Source: Aristolochia californica
Taxonomy: Eukaryota; Streptophyta; Magnoliopsida; Piperales; Aristolochiaceae
Assembly: GCA_029961685.1 (NCBI GenBank)
Contig: JARWKL010000008.1
Coordinates: 27,901,619 to 27,965,618, forward strand
DNA: 64,000 bases
Direction of reading: 5' to 3'
Shown: piece after piece, positions 1 to 10,196 of the stretch
How positions within the stretch are numbered: position 1 is the first letter of the stretch
How the letters are laid out: each line of letters begins with the position of its first letter
The notes under the pieces: model-generated
Database searches by the model: none
Told to the model about the DNA's origin: nothing
What the model saw: the letters and a program-made list of their open reading frames with translations, nothing else
Program-made: the position numbers and the translations under genes

Positions 1-174
1 GAGAGAGGTACAAGATGTTAAAAGCAAACATAAAAGCATACAACTGAATAGTTATTAGCTGTTCTCTATCTCTTTTTTCTTTTTTTGTATAAAAGCGAGA
101 TAGTAATTTATTAGTAGAGAGAGGTACAAGATGTTAAAAGCAAACTTAAAAAGCATACAACTGAATAGTTATTA
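1..174 (+). repeat. 58-bp direct repeat pair (1-58 and 117-174)
   Basis: The first 58 bases of the window, beginning gagagaggtacaagatg, recur almost unchanged at 117-174, separated by a pyrimidine-rich 58-bp spacer. They lie in what would be the last intron of the SEC23 copy that ends at 957. This looks like a local tandem duplication inside an intron; no coding sense was found. Confidence 0.8.
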
Positions 175-640
175 GAGGACATTAAAGAAAACAAATACAA
201 TAGCACAACCAATCTATTACAATGTTAAGCAATGGGAAGGGAATCTCCCACAATGAGTTGTTGTTCCAAGAAATTAGTTAGATGATTCACATCCCCATAG
301 AGTGGCATCCAGCTCTTCCATAAAATGCCTATAAAGGTCGACAATTTTCTCAAAAATCAGAATTAAGCATCAAGGTGAGGACTTCCCTAAACATCCTGCT
401 TGAAACAACAGCCAAATCACCTCAATGATGGCAGGATTAGAAAAAAGAGTTGGTAAACACTCTTAAGGCCTATGAGGAGGATCAAAAACTCTGCCTCAAT
501 GGGTAACACTGCATCCACCAGCTAGGCTAGGATTGCTCTGAGATCAAAATTGTGCTTTTACCACCTGTTCTATGGTGGTGTCTACTCCTTGATTGTCTCC
601 ATTCTAGCAGTCAAATGTGAGGCAATCAGCTTTTTGTTTC
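175..640 (-). pseudogene. possible LINE RNase H remnant in SEC23 intron
   Basis: Read on the minus strand, about 460-530 gives a short stretch resembling the A-E-(hydrophobic)-A-L-L-x-G-L-K helix typical of the RNase H domain at the 3' end of plant L1-like retrotransposons (the visible residues are EAEFLILLIGLK). The rest is broken by stops. The identification rests on this one stretch, so it is weak. The remainder of 175-745 is otherwise ordinary intron-like AT-rich sequence that runs into the acceptor at 745. Confidence 0.25.
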
Positions 641-745
641 TCTCTGAATGGATCCAAGGAGATGAAAAAGGTCAGGAATTTCACTGGACCAAAATTTTAT
701 AGATTGTTTTGCTTCACCTACTAATACTAATGTTATTTGGTGCAG

Positions 746-957
746 GCCTCTTGCGAACAACAATTAACAAACTGAAACAAGACAGAAGTATCACTCCAAA
801 GCTCACATTTATTCAAGGGGGACAGGACGATGCCACTGTGTTCGAAAACTATCTCATAGAAGAGCAGGATGTTGATGGTAATGGTTTAACAAGTGTGGTA
901 GGCTTTGTATCCTTCTTGGATGAAGTGACTCAGCGGGTGGCGGAGTATCTTGCATAA
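746..957 (+). CDS. SEC23: SEC23 COPII coat protein, C-terminal exon (partial gene)
   Basis: SEC23 is the GTPase-activating inner-coat subunit of COPII vesicles and acts with SAR1 and SEC24 at the ER. This exon encodes about 70 residues and matches the C-terminus of plant SEC23: the segment GGQDDATVFENYLIEEQDVDG is the conserved gelsolin-like end of the family (first 20 residues GGQDDATVFENYLIEEQDVD). It opens after a good acceptor (ttatttggtgcag) at 745 and stops with TAA at 955-957, where the family normally ends. No break is seen in this exon. The upstream exons lie left of the window, so it cannot be said whether this copy is functional. Two further partial SEC23 copies occur at 10978 and 57608, both N-terminal, which suggests tandem duplication of the locus. 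Confidence 0.85.
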
Positions 958-966
958 ATGAGTTAG

Positions 967-1236
967 CTAGATAAATGTTCTTGCAGTACCAAATCATGCT
1001 TTGTGTCAAAACCCATAGAGCATTGGTATTCTGCTTCCTCGTCTTTTAGTTTCTGCTCTTTCCAGAGGCGGTAGTCAGAAGGGGCGACGAACGGTCCACC
1101 CCTATAATCACTTTCGAGTGAAGAAAGAAATAGGTCCCTCATCTATGTCCCTTAGAGTGAGCGACAGAGAACTAATTAGAATCGAGAATACTGAAACCGA
1201 AAAGTATTTCTTCCCTTTTTAGAAGCAACTCGTTCG
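967..1236 (-). pseudogene. REF6/ELF6-like demethylase zinc-finger exon fragment, copy 1
   Basis: This is the left member of a direct repeat whose better copy is at 5550-5838. It carries the same minus-strand coding remnant upstream of a C2H2 finger, but lacks about 18 bp present in the other copy, around the residues that follow the acidic EEAEYQ stretch, and has a TAG inside the W-K-E-Q region. It ends at 1236 exactly where XPB-like sequence begins. It is a fragment without possible function. Identity is inferred from copy 2. Confidence 0.5.
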
Positions 1237-1379
1237 TTTTGACGGTTACTACATCGAACTGTGGGACTCATAAAATATGGCTGGACATGGTACTACTTTC
1301 TTTCTTTCTCCTAATTATTCAATCCTATGGTTCAATTCTCTGCGAGCTGAAATGTCTTCATGTCTCTGCATTTGCAAGG

Positions 1380-4300
1380 AAAAAATGTCGGCCTAGTAAG
1401 AAGCTCAGGACTTCCACTAAGGTTTTATAATTTTGAAAACCCCAACTCTCGTTATGTATTTGGTTGCTCTCCTGTTCTTCCCCTGATTGTTTTTTCTTGG
1501 CAGGAGGATTATCGAATTGCTATTGTTGATGATGATGTTGATTATGCCGAAGATTTTGGTGAGGATCGTCGTGAAGGTATTACTTTTGCTCACTTTTTCG
1601 TTTTTTTTAACTTTTTGTTTGTAGTTCACTTTAGGTGCTTGAATTGTGTTTATGGGTACGGAATATGGATTATGAAGATGAAAGCGAACTGACGAAGAGG
1701 GATTTTTCTAAACTCGAATTAAAGCCTGATCATGCAAACTGCCCTTTATGGGCTTGCGCTGATGGCCGGATCCTTCTTGAGACATTCTCACCATTGTATA
1801 AGCAAGCCTATGATTTCCTCATTGCAATTGCTGAGCCCATTTGCCGGTATTTAAGATGTCCTTCTATTTTCTTCTACTTAAAACTCTGTGTGGTTGCTCA
1901 TTTTCATTTTGTTGGAAAAATGTTGTGCAGGCCAGAGTCTATGCATGAGTATAACTTGACGCCTCATTCCTTATATGCTGTTGTTTCTGTTGGGTTCGAG
2001 ACTGAAACAATAATTACTGTTTTGAACAAGCTATCAAATACTAAGCTCCCTAAAGAAATGATTGATTTCATTTATGCTTCAACTTCTAATTATGGGAAAG
2101 TAAAACTTGTACTGAAGAAGAACCGGTACTTTGTGTAGTCCCCTTTCCCAGTGGTGCGAATTTGGTCTCGTATTCTATCACAAGTGGTTTATTATTATTA
2201 TTGATGTTGTTATTATCATTATTATTATTCTTATGGTGATGAGGGGAATTTGGAACTTATTGCTTTACATGATACTTGCAGGTGCTGAAGACTTTGCTGA
2301 AGGACGAGGTTTATATCAAAAGCGAGAATTTATTCCCATGAGGTAATTTATTTTGCTGTTATTTTCTTCATGCATGTCCACTTTATTTTTCTGAGGTGTT
2401 ATTTTGAGTTGTGCCTTTTTATATTTTGTCTTTTATCTTATCTTTTTGGCGAGTGACAGGAAATTTACATAGGAGTTTCTATGGATTCATCTATATGCCT
2501 ATTCTTTACATATTTTACTATTATTCAAAATGGTTGCATTTACCATTTAAATCATGAAGTTGTTTGCTTGTTACAGTGGAAGAAAATAACTTCTGCTCTT
2601 TTTCTTTTTCATAGAAGGGAAGTGGAGTTTGAACATCTCTTTTGAAAAAAAAAAAACTATGCTATTAAATAATTTAATCATTTTTTGCCTGCATAGTGAA
2701 TCAAAACTCATTTGAATTGAAATTATGAAATCATCTCCAAAGCCACTATCACACTGCAGCATGGAGAGATTATTTGTCACTATGGTTAAACCTTCAGATA
2801 AATGGTTAAATTTCTATGATAGATCATGAGAACTCTGACACAAGTCTGATGGTGATGCAAACTCTTGATCTACTGTTTAGGGTTCACAAGGAAGTGATGT
2901 ATTTACAGACAGCAAAGCTTTGAGTGAAATGGATGGTGGTGGTCATCAGGAGTTGTTCACTTGTGCTGATGTGGCAGCAATAGCTGAAGAGAAAGAAACC
3001 CATTCTTTTGAAATAGATCCTACTCAAGTAGGGTGGTCTATGAATGATGATGTATATTTAAGTGATTAGTGGTTATAATTTTTTTGACCCAACTTAAACA
3101 TTTACAGGTTGAAAGTGTCAAGCAAAGGTGCTTACCAAATGCAATAAAGTATCCCATGTTGGAGGAGTGTGACTTCAGAAATGATACAGTAAGCTTTATT
3201 TCTCACCAAATGCTTGATTTGTGGCAGTGATTGAATTCGGGTTCTTCACAGTGTAAAGAAAAATCAAAAGGTGAATTTCTTTGATCAATTCTTTATTATG
3301 ATATTTTTTAGTATATTTTTTAGTTTTATTTATTAAAATTTTGTTTTATGATTACAGCCTGAGAAGAAGAGTGTAGAGATAATGCTACCAGCTACATGAT
3401 TTTTCATGTTTCTCTCATCATGGTAATTTTAATATTTTTAACGACATTAAGTAACTAGTAATGGAAGAGTATTTTTTTATCTGACAATAACTAATTTTAT
3501 TTTTTTGTTTTTGTCGTAGGTGGAGATTTTGCTCATGCAAGGACGTATATTATTTCCTAGCATTAAGAGAAACAATTATAGTTTGTAATTTTATAATGGA
3601 TTTATAGTTTTTATTTGGGTGATTGTAAATTGATAGTGATATTTCATTTAATTTTGTTGTGTTTGATTATTGTATGAAGTTTATTTATAATATTATGTAG
3701 TGTATAAAGTGTTTAGACTATTTTATGGAGTGTTTATGGAATGTATAGATAATTTTATGGAGTGTTTATGGAGTTTTTATGGAGTATTTATGGTGTGTTT
3801 ATGGAGTGTTTATGGAGTATTTATGGAGTGTTTATACAGGTATTATGTATATTGATTATGCCGAATTTTAAGTAGAGGTTATGCCGAATTTTATACAGGT
3901 ATTATATACATAAATTATTCTCAATTTTAAGAAGAGGTTATGCCTCAATCTTATACATGTATTATATATATAGGTTATGCCTAATTTTTTGTAGAGGTCA
4001 TGTCCAATTTTATGTACAATGTATGTATAATTTTATATATAATTTATTTGATATATATTTTTTGAAAATTTTTAAATGTATGTGAGGCTCGAGTTCGGCT
4101 CGAAGCTCGGCTCGAGCTCGGTTAAAATTTTTGGGCTCGAGCTCGATAACAATTTTAGGCTCGAGACGAGGATCGGCTCGAAATATTTAATCAAGTTCGA
4201 CTCGAACATAGGCAGGTTCGGGCTCGGCTCGGCTCAATGCCACCCCTAATTACACACATTGGTTATCCATGATTTCATTCAATTTCATGTATAATCTTAC

Positions 4301-5330
4301 TTCATCTTGGTACTGTGATTATACTAATTGTCACATAGGCTAAACATAATCATGCTTACCAGTGGACATCTCCATCATGATAGGTGCAATTTCAATTAAT
4401 TTTTCTATTACCAAAAATTTAAAGAATCATGTAGTTGGAAGTAGGCTGCTCTCTTTTGTAGTGTGGAATACCAAATGTCTGACATGGTCTATTTAAAGTA
4501 ACTTATCAAGAACTTTGGTGGTGATGCTATTGGATGAAAAAATTTAAATTTCAGAACTTCCGTTGTGGTTGCCAGTCATTTGGAGTTGTTGTACTGACGT
4601 AGTGCTTGGTGATATCTTATATCGCGATCTATATCATATAAGATTCTATATCAAGAATATGTTAATGAAGCATAATATTATCATATCCATTCTTGATAAT
4701 CCTTTTCTAAATTTGCTTTCATTTTTCTCCTATCAAATAGTCAGGCTGTTCCATGTATTTCTTAATAAATTCTTTCTTTTTTCTTGTTGTCATTGAAAAA
4801 AAATTCTTGTTGTGCCTTGGTTTTTGTGTTTTTTGCCACAAATTAGTTGAGCTGCATTTTACTGATTGGTGTTCTGCATCTTGTCCAAGCATATTGATTT
4901 GTTGTACGTTTATATTTGAACTTTTTTTCTTATATTACCTGACCTTGTAGATGCAATGTTGAGAACCTGTGTGGCTCGATTATTTGCTATTTTGAGGGTG
5001 CCAGTTTTGGATGTACCACCCAAGAGGTGGCCTAGAGTTGGTTGGTCAATGCTACCACATGCTTGCACTTGCAAAGACATCATGCTGCTGAGTTATGTAG
5101 GAGTTTGTCCTATGTAGTGGATTGAATAATGTGGCAATGATGAGGCTGTCAATTTGCTCTAACATGAGCGAGCCTCTTCATGGTATGAGCCCTCCATTGG
5201 TGGGTGCAAGCTGTCGATTGTCAGTCACTTGTTAGAAATAATGTTGGTTTTGAAGAAGACCACCTTGGATGTGTATACCTTGAGGATTTCATTTAAGAAA
5301 TGATCTTTAAATAGGATGCTAGGTTCACAC
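1380..5330 (+). pseudogene. XPB: XPB (TFIIH helicase subunit) pseudogene, copy 1, exons 1-7
   Basis: XPB is the 3'-5' DNA translocase of TFIIH, used in promoter opening and nucleotide-excision repair. Seven exons of the N-terminal part can be read: about 1380-1421 (basic RPSKKLR), 1504-1576 (acidic), about 1660-1846 ([20 protein letters not shown]), 1931-2153, 2282-2342, 2881-3027 and 3108-3188. All introns seen are GT-AG. Lesions: TAG replaces Glu after the K-N-R-Y-F-V stretch (about 2136), and one extra T in exon 5 (near 2311) shifts the frame. Exon 8, present in the copy at 45769, has been replaced by the hAT-like sequence at 3213-4248. The later part, about 4249-5330, is paralogous intron sequence and stops before the Walker A exon. 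The helicase motor is therefore absent. The 84-nt intron at 1847-1930 has no in-frame stop. Confidence 0.85.
3213..4248 (-). mobile_element. hAT-like non-autonomous repeat replacing XPB exon 8
   Basis: Comparison with the paralogous copy shows homology breaking off at about 3212 and resuming at 4249. The inserted kilobase ends at the right with a motif that reads aggggtggcattgagccgag on the minus strand, followed by alternating GAGCTCGAGC-type runs, the usual terminus of plant hAT-type non-autonomous elements. Internally, 3715-3840 is a degenerate array of an 11-12-bp unit (ttatggagtgt). A related sequence lies in the opposite orientation at 62431. No matching left terminus or clean 8-bp target duplication was found, and about 270 bp of XPB sequence is missing, so this is not a simple insertion. 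No transposase was recognised. Confidence 0.6.
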
Positions 5331-5549
5331 CTACATATATGAGTCCATGTTAAAAGTCAGTTTTCTACAATGACAACCATATATATGATTTTTTTTAATA
5401 TTATATTGGTATTTATCAAATAAATATTTATTTTCTTCTATTTTAAAAGAAAAAAACCCTCTTTGGATATGTGCTTAATGATGATCAGTTCTTCTCTATT
5501 AAGGGTAAAACAAAGCATCAATTATGGCTTGATAGATAGATAGATAGAT
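5331..5549. other. AT-rich spacer, no gene seen
   Basis: Between the end of XPB-paralogous sequence and the second REF6-like fragment. It holds AT-rich sequence and a short GATA run at about 5533-5553. No coding match or RNA gene is seen. Confidence 0.5.
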
Positions 5550-5838
5550 AAATAAATGTTCTTGTAGTACCAAATCATGCTTTGTGTCAAAACTCATGGA
5601 GCAGCCTTTGATATCGTATTGGTATTCTGCTTCTTCGTCTTTTAGTTTCTGCTCTTTCCAAAGGCGGTGGTCAGAAGGGGCGACGAACGAGTCGTCCACC
5701 CCTGTAATCACTTTCAAGTGAAGAAAGAAATAGGTCCCTCTTCTGTGTCCCTTACAGTGAGCGACAGAGAACTAATTAGAATCGAGAATACTGAAACCGA
5801 AAAGTATTTCTTCCCTTTTTAGAAGTAACTCGTTCGTT
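5550..5838 (-). pseudogene. REF6/ELF6-like demethylase zinc-finger exon fragment, copy 2
   Basis: On the minus strand the segment ending at 5717 encodes an acidic stretch (KDEEAEYQ) leading into DIKGCSMSFDTKHDLVLQ. This matches the start of the first C2H2 finger at the C-terminus of plant JmjC H3K27 demethylases of the REF6/ELF6 type. In those proteins the finger begins C-D-I-E-G-C; here the first cysteine is Tyr, so the finger is broken. No further fingers or JmjC domain are nearby. With the copy at 967-1236 it forms a direct repeat enclosing the XPB copy, which suggests duplication with the XPB segment rather than independent insertion. Confidence 0.55.
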
Positions 5839-6900
5839 CATTGTCTAACTCCCTTCCTAATAACAAGAAGCAAATGCAAATTAGGAAATAAGGAAGAGGA
5901 CTCTCCTTCGGAAGAAATGATTACAGGGAGCCTTGAAGAGGAGTATCACAATTATCAACTCTGCCTATCTTCCAATGCCTTCATTGGTAGGACAATAAGT
6001 ACTTCTTCATGAGAATGATCTTTGAACATGTTGGGCCGATAGTTAAGGATTATCTTAAAAGAAGGAAACATATGTCGAAACATACGAAGTTCTACTTTGA
6101 GGGTCATAACATCTATATACCCTTTCTCAAATCTAGGGTAACCCATGAAAAACACTGAATGGATCAATAATACATTTTTTTTTTTGTGGATGGACTTGAA
6201 TTATTGTTAAATTCCCTGGTTTAATCCATATGAACTAGGTTTTAAAACTTTTATATAAAATTTGACTTTTACGATCTTCTATTTTCTCACTCCAACTCAT
6301 ACCATAGACCACTAGAGTGTGTAATAAAGGGTATGTATCTAACAACATCAATACTTTTCTTCACTTCAATTTCCAATTTAATGCATAATTGATGGCAATT
6401 CAGCTGTTGTAAGAGATGATTTAGTTAATTTTGATAATTGCATAAGACATTAACATCAACGCTTAAGGATCATTTGTGTCGACTTAGGAAAATAAAACGG
6501 TGAGAAAATTATTTTTTCTTTTACTAATTTTCTCATTGGATGATGTTTTTATTGACAAATTTTCTTGCATTTGTGACGCCATTGAAAATAAAATAAAATA
6601 ATAATTACGTAGCTGTAGTGTTTACAATTCGGAACAAAATAAGAAATTAAATATAGAAAATGAGCAATCAACATAAATCTTCTTGGCTTACTTTTCCCAT
6701 GATATCAGATTAAGCAATAAGAAACATACTTATTTTTTTTTAAAGACAAGAAGATAAAAAAGAAAACTTTTTTCTATTCATTAAATAGTGCAAATATTAG
6801 AAAAAAATTCAAAAAAAAAATTCCTCTATATATTTTTCTTATACACACCCTTAAATTTTTTATGACTCGTTACATGTAATCTCCATAACATAAGTAAAAT
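5839..6900 (-). pseudogene. Ty1/copia integrase remnant and flanking debris, copy 1
   Basis: From 5839 the sequence is paralogous to 55635-56820. On the minus strand 5955-6167 begins with VFFMGYPRFEKGY, the G-Y-x-x-x-x-K-G-Y motif just after the integrase core of Ty1/copia polyproteins; the frame is lost after it. The left edge at 5838 abuts the REF6-like fragment, while the paralog continues upstream with reverse-transcriptase sequence, so this copy has lost the downstream (RT and RNase H) part. Sequence from 6200 to 6900 is AT-rich and non-coding and was the landing site of the gag-only retrotransposon. Confidence 0.65.
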
Positions 6901-6905
6901 ATGTG
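6901..6905 (+). repeat. target-site duplication ATGTG, left copy
   Basis: ATGTG at 6901-6905 repeats at 10192-10196 on the other side of the LTR element. The paralogous locus near 56817 has a single ATGTG followed directly by ctagctaggg and so represents the empty site. Confidence 0.9.
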
Positions 6906-7831
6906 TGATGGATCTAGTAACTCGGCGAGTTGAATATGAATCCAGCACTGTTAGAGGGTTTCTTAACACGTTTTTGTGAAAAGAAACTCTCTTTTTCTTC
7001 CCTCACACGTTATAATTGAAAAGGAGTTTCCTTTTCTCAATTATAGATGCAACCAGCAAGTTAAAGGACTGTTTAAGCACTCAGATATGAAACCCCTCTT
7101 TAATGATGCATGTGAAGAGGGTTTACTTGCTGTAATTACTCAAGAACAACCCCTTTCCCTTTACTGAATTCATTCCCCTTGAAAAGGAGTTTCCTTTTCT
7201 TAATTATGAATGCACCAATTCCAGCAAGAGACTGTTTTAAGGATCCAATTATGAAACCCCACTTTATACCTCACGTCAATGAGTAGGGTTTCTGAATTCA
7301 TGCAACTACCAATGTTGAATGTAAAGAGGGCAGTCTCTAGCTCTTCTAAATTCGGAAAAGATAGACAAAAATACCTCTTGAAGACCTCCTTCAATTCAGC
7401 AACTCGAAAATCCCTTTCTTGATGCTAAGACTCAACCAAATCCTTCTTCCCTCACTGCTGGTTCGTGGAAGAGATGGATGACTATTGCAGCATGGAAGAG
7501 AAGGCTGATTCCTCCTCCTTTTCCTTCCAAGATCTCCTCAAAGACTCCCCAATGGATGCAGCAAACCCCCAAGAGAGTTCACACCAAGAACCCTAGAATA
7601 GAGAGCCTAGAAGGAACCTAAATTACCCTAGTTTATGCTAATTCCGAACTTGCTTTATTTCTCAATCCTTACCCCTTAAATAGGGTGATTAACATTAACA
7701 TAGGTTAGGGTTATAAAACCCAATTCTACCCCTACCTTTAAGTCTTATTACAAATCAATAAAATTCGAAATTAAAAGCAACATAAATAATAAAAGTAAAG
7801 TAGATGACTTAGTCTTATTGAGTCCATAACA
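6906..7831 (-). repeat. 3' LTR of the gag-only element
   Basis: 926 bp, beginning TGTTATGGACTCAATAAG on the minus strand and ending ...CCATCA. It contains an internal imperfect duplication around aaaaggagtttccttttct (about 7021 and 7182). The reading frames in it recur in the other LTR only because the LTRs are copies. Confidence 0.9.
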
Positions 7832-7843
7832 TCTACCCCCCCT
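7832..7843 (-). other. polypurine tract
   Basis: The minus strand reads AGGGGGGGTAGA immediately before the TG that opens the 3' LTR. This is the expected plus-strand DNA primer for reverse transcription and confirms element orientation. Confidence 0.85.
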
Positions 7844-9270
7844 TGGAGATCGAGCTTGACCTCAAGCTCGGAAGCTGGATAGACCTGGTGGAAGTTGTCG
7901 AGCCGCTCCCATTTTGAGTAATTGTGGCCGATTGCTGCCCAGTAATGGCATGCAGGGAGATGTCCGGTGGTTCTTCCTCAATCATATCCTCTGTCACCTC
8001 GATATCCTCATCTTCAACCTTATCGATCAAAAACAATCTTTTGCACTGATGTCCAACCCGATATGGTTCATCACAGTTGTAACATAGATTCTTAGCCCGT
8101 CGTTCTGCCATCTCAGCACTTGTCAATTTTTTTTATATAAAGAGTTGTAGGATGACTAGATCTCGGATCCCCTGTCAAAGTATTATCTGGGTTGTTTCTC
8201 GGAGGAATGCGCTCCCCTGACCCTGGAGGTCGTCTGTGTTGTGCCTGCTGTCGCAGTTCTAAAGCACGAGCTATATTCATAGCGCTGGATAAGTCAACAG
8301 GTGCATAGAGCTCCACCTCAAGCTTTAAGGCCTCCGTCAGTCCTGCTGTAAATAGCGCAACTTGCTGATCCACTTGTACCATATTGCTGGCTCGTGCTAA
8401 TTTTTCCTGGAACAATTTTTGATATTGCTCCACGGCCCCAGTTTAGCGTAATAAAACCAAATCTCCCAAAGGGTTACTGTAAGCCGGAGGACCAAAACGG
8501 AGAGAGCACAGTCGCTTAAATTCATCCCAATCTACCACTTCACTATCAACCTCAACTAGCTGGTACCAAAGTTGTGCTTCCCCTAGTAAGTGGAAAACAG
8601 CTACGTTGACTCGGTCATAGGTTGGCACTCGCTGATGGCTAAAAAATTTTTCACATCGATACAACCATATCAAAGGGTCTTCTGACCCATTATAAGTAGG
8701 GAATTCCATTTTAGTATACCTCGGAACAGTGCCTCCCCCCTGGTAGAAGTGTCCCCCCGGAATGAAGGGTCCTTGCTGTCCCAAGAAACTCGTGCGTCTC
8801 TGAAATTCATCTCCCCCTCTGTTATACGAATGGTCCCCTCCTCTCTGATATGGAATGAGAGGTACAGTGCCTCCCCCCTGGTTGAGGTGTCCCCCCAGAA
8901 TGAAGGATCCTTGCTGACCCGAGAAACTCGTGTGTCTAGTAAACTCATCTCCCCCTCTGATCTGCGAATGGTCTCCCGGAATTGGGTTCTTGCCAGTGCT
9001 CAGACCAGTCTCCATGCTATCCATCCTTCCTTTCAAAGTTTCCACACTGAGAGTGAACTTCTCCTCCAATGCAGCAAATTTCTTGCCAGTAGTTAGACCA
9101 TTCTCCATGCTATCCATCCTTCCCTTCAAGGTCTCCATATCGATATCAATTTTTGAGAACCTCTCTAGGACAGTATCAAATTTTCTTTCAAGCAATTCAA
9201 AGTATTCATTGGTGCTTCTCTCTGCCGGGTTACCCTGCTCTGATACCAAGTTGTTATGGTCCCTAGCCAT
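7833..9270 (-). pseudogene. Ty3/gypsy-type Gag of the gag-only element
   Basis: About 480 codons from an ATG at 9268-9270, which sits at the very end of the 5' LTR. Order: N-terminal coiled-coil-prone region with two copies of a K-G-R-M-D-S-M-E unit; two copies of a glycine-rich unit (GGDEFxRxTSFxGQQGxF); retrotransposon gag domain (PTYNGSEDPLIWL to LRFGPPAY); and a zinc knuckle of the C-x2-C-x7-H-x-C form (CYNCDEPYRVGHQC). It ends at the polypurine tract. Two lesions are visible: TAA in place of a Gln codon at about 8443 and a frame change near 8115-8130 in a T-rich run just before the knuckle. Gag would form the particle and bind RNA. Because the rest of the frame is well kept, inactivation looks recent. 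Confidence 0.85.
9237..9248 (-). other. primer binding site (tRNA-Met type) of the gag-only element
   Basis: The minus strand reads TGGTATCAGAGC, the usual complement of the 3' end of initiator tRNA-Met in plant LTR elements. It lies about 18 nt inside the LTR edge rather than directly next to it, and inside the open gag frame. Confidence 0.8.
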
Positions 9271-10191
9271 GGATCCAGTAACTCGGCGAGTTGAATATGA
9301 ATCCAGCACTGTTAGAGGGTTTCTTAACACGTTTTTGTGAAAAGAAACTCTCTTTTTCTTCCCTCACACGTTATAATTGAAAAGGAGTTTCCTTTTCTCA
9401 ATTATAGATGCAACCAGCAAGTTAAAGGACTGTTTAAGCACTCAGATATGAAACCCCTCTTTTATGATTCATGTGAAGAGGGTTTACTTGCTGTAATTAC
9501 TCAAGAACAACCCCTTTCCCTTTACTGAATTTACTCCCCTTGAAAAGGAGTTTCCTTTTCTTAATTATGAATGCACCAATTCCAGCAAGAGACAGTTTTA
9601 AGGTCCAATTATGAAACCCCACTTTATACCTCACGTCAATGAGTAGGGTTTCTGAATTCATGCAACTACCAATGCTGAATGTAAAGAGGGCAGTCTCTAG
9701 CTCTTCTAAATTCGGAAAAGATAGACAAAAATACCTCTTGAAGACCTCCTTCAATTCAGCAACTCGAAAATCCCTTTCTTGATGCTAAGACTCAACCAAA
9801 TCCTTCTTCCCTCACTGCTGGTTCGTGGAAGAGATGGATGACTATTGCAGCATGGAAGAGAAGGCTGATTCCTCCTCCTTTTCCTTCCAAGATCTCCTCA
9901 AAGACTCCCCAATGGATGCAGCAAACCCCCAAGAGAGTTCACACCAAGAACCCTAGAATAGAGAGCCTAGAAGGAACCTAAATTACCCTAGTTTATGCTA
10001 ATTCCGAACTTGCTTTATTTCTCAATCCTTACCCCTTAAATAGGGTGAATAACATCAACATAGGTTAGGGTTATAAAACCCAATTCTACCCCTACCTTTA
10101 AGTCTTATTACAAATCAATAAAATTCGAAATTAAAAGCAACATAAATAATAAAAGTAAAGTAGATGACTCAGTCTTATTGAGTCCATAACA
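9267..10191 (-). repeat. 5' LTR of the gag-only element
   Basis: Direct copy of 6906-7831 and upstream of gag in element orientation. Its inner end reads CCATGG where the other LTR ends CCATCA, so the last two bases differ and the CA terminus is lost here; that change creates the gag ATG context. Confidence 0.88.
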
Positions 10192-10196
10192 ATGTG
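10192..10196 (+). repeat. target-site duplication ATGTG, right copy
   Basis: Matches 6901-6905 and continues into ctagctaggg exactly as the empty paralogous site does. Confidence 0.9.

Larger units (their letters stand above)
6906..10191 (-). mobile_element. non-autonomous LTR-gag-LTR (TR-GAG-like) retrotransposon
   Basis: A complete 3286-bp element on the minus strand with two 926-bp-class LTRs (6906-7831 and 9267-10191), a tRNA-Met type primer site, a G-rich polypurine tract and a 1435-bp interior holding only gag. No protease, RT, RNase H or integrase is present and none could fit. The outer ends are TG...CA and there is a perfect 5-bp target duplication. This is the structure described in plants as terminal-repeat retrotransposons with a GAG domain, which depend on a partner for pol functions. 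The LTRs differ at about a dozen positions by eye, so insertion was recent relative to the duplicated host segment; the paralog at about 56817 lacks it. Confidence 0.9.

Noticed and set aside
4753..4950. 65-codon hydrophobic frame conserved at 48172-48369
   Set aside because: Lies in paralogous XPB introns; similarity follows from the segmental duplication, and no independent sign of coding was found.
6976..7167. 63-codon frame repeated at 9337-9528
   Set aside because: Within the two LTRs, which are copies of each other; no coding evidence.
8749..9340. Plus-strand frames of 115 and 136 codons
   Set aside because: Antisense shadows of the gag frame.
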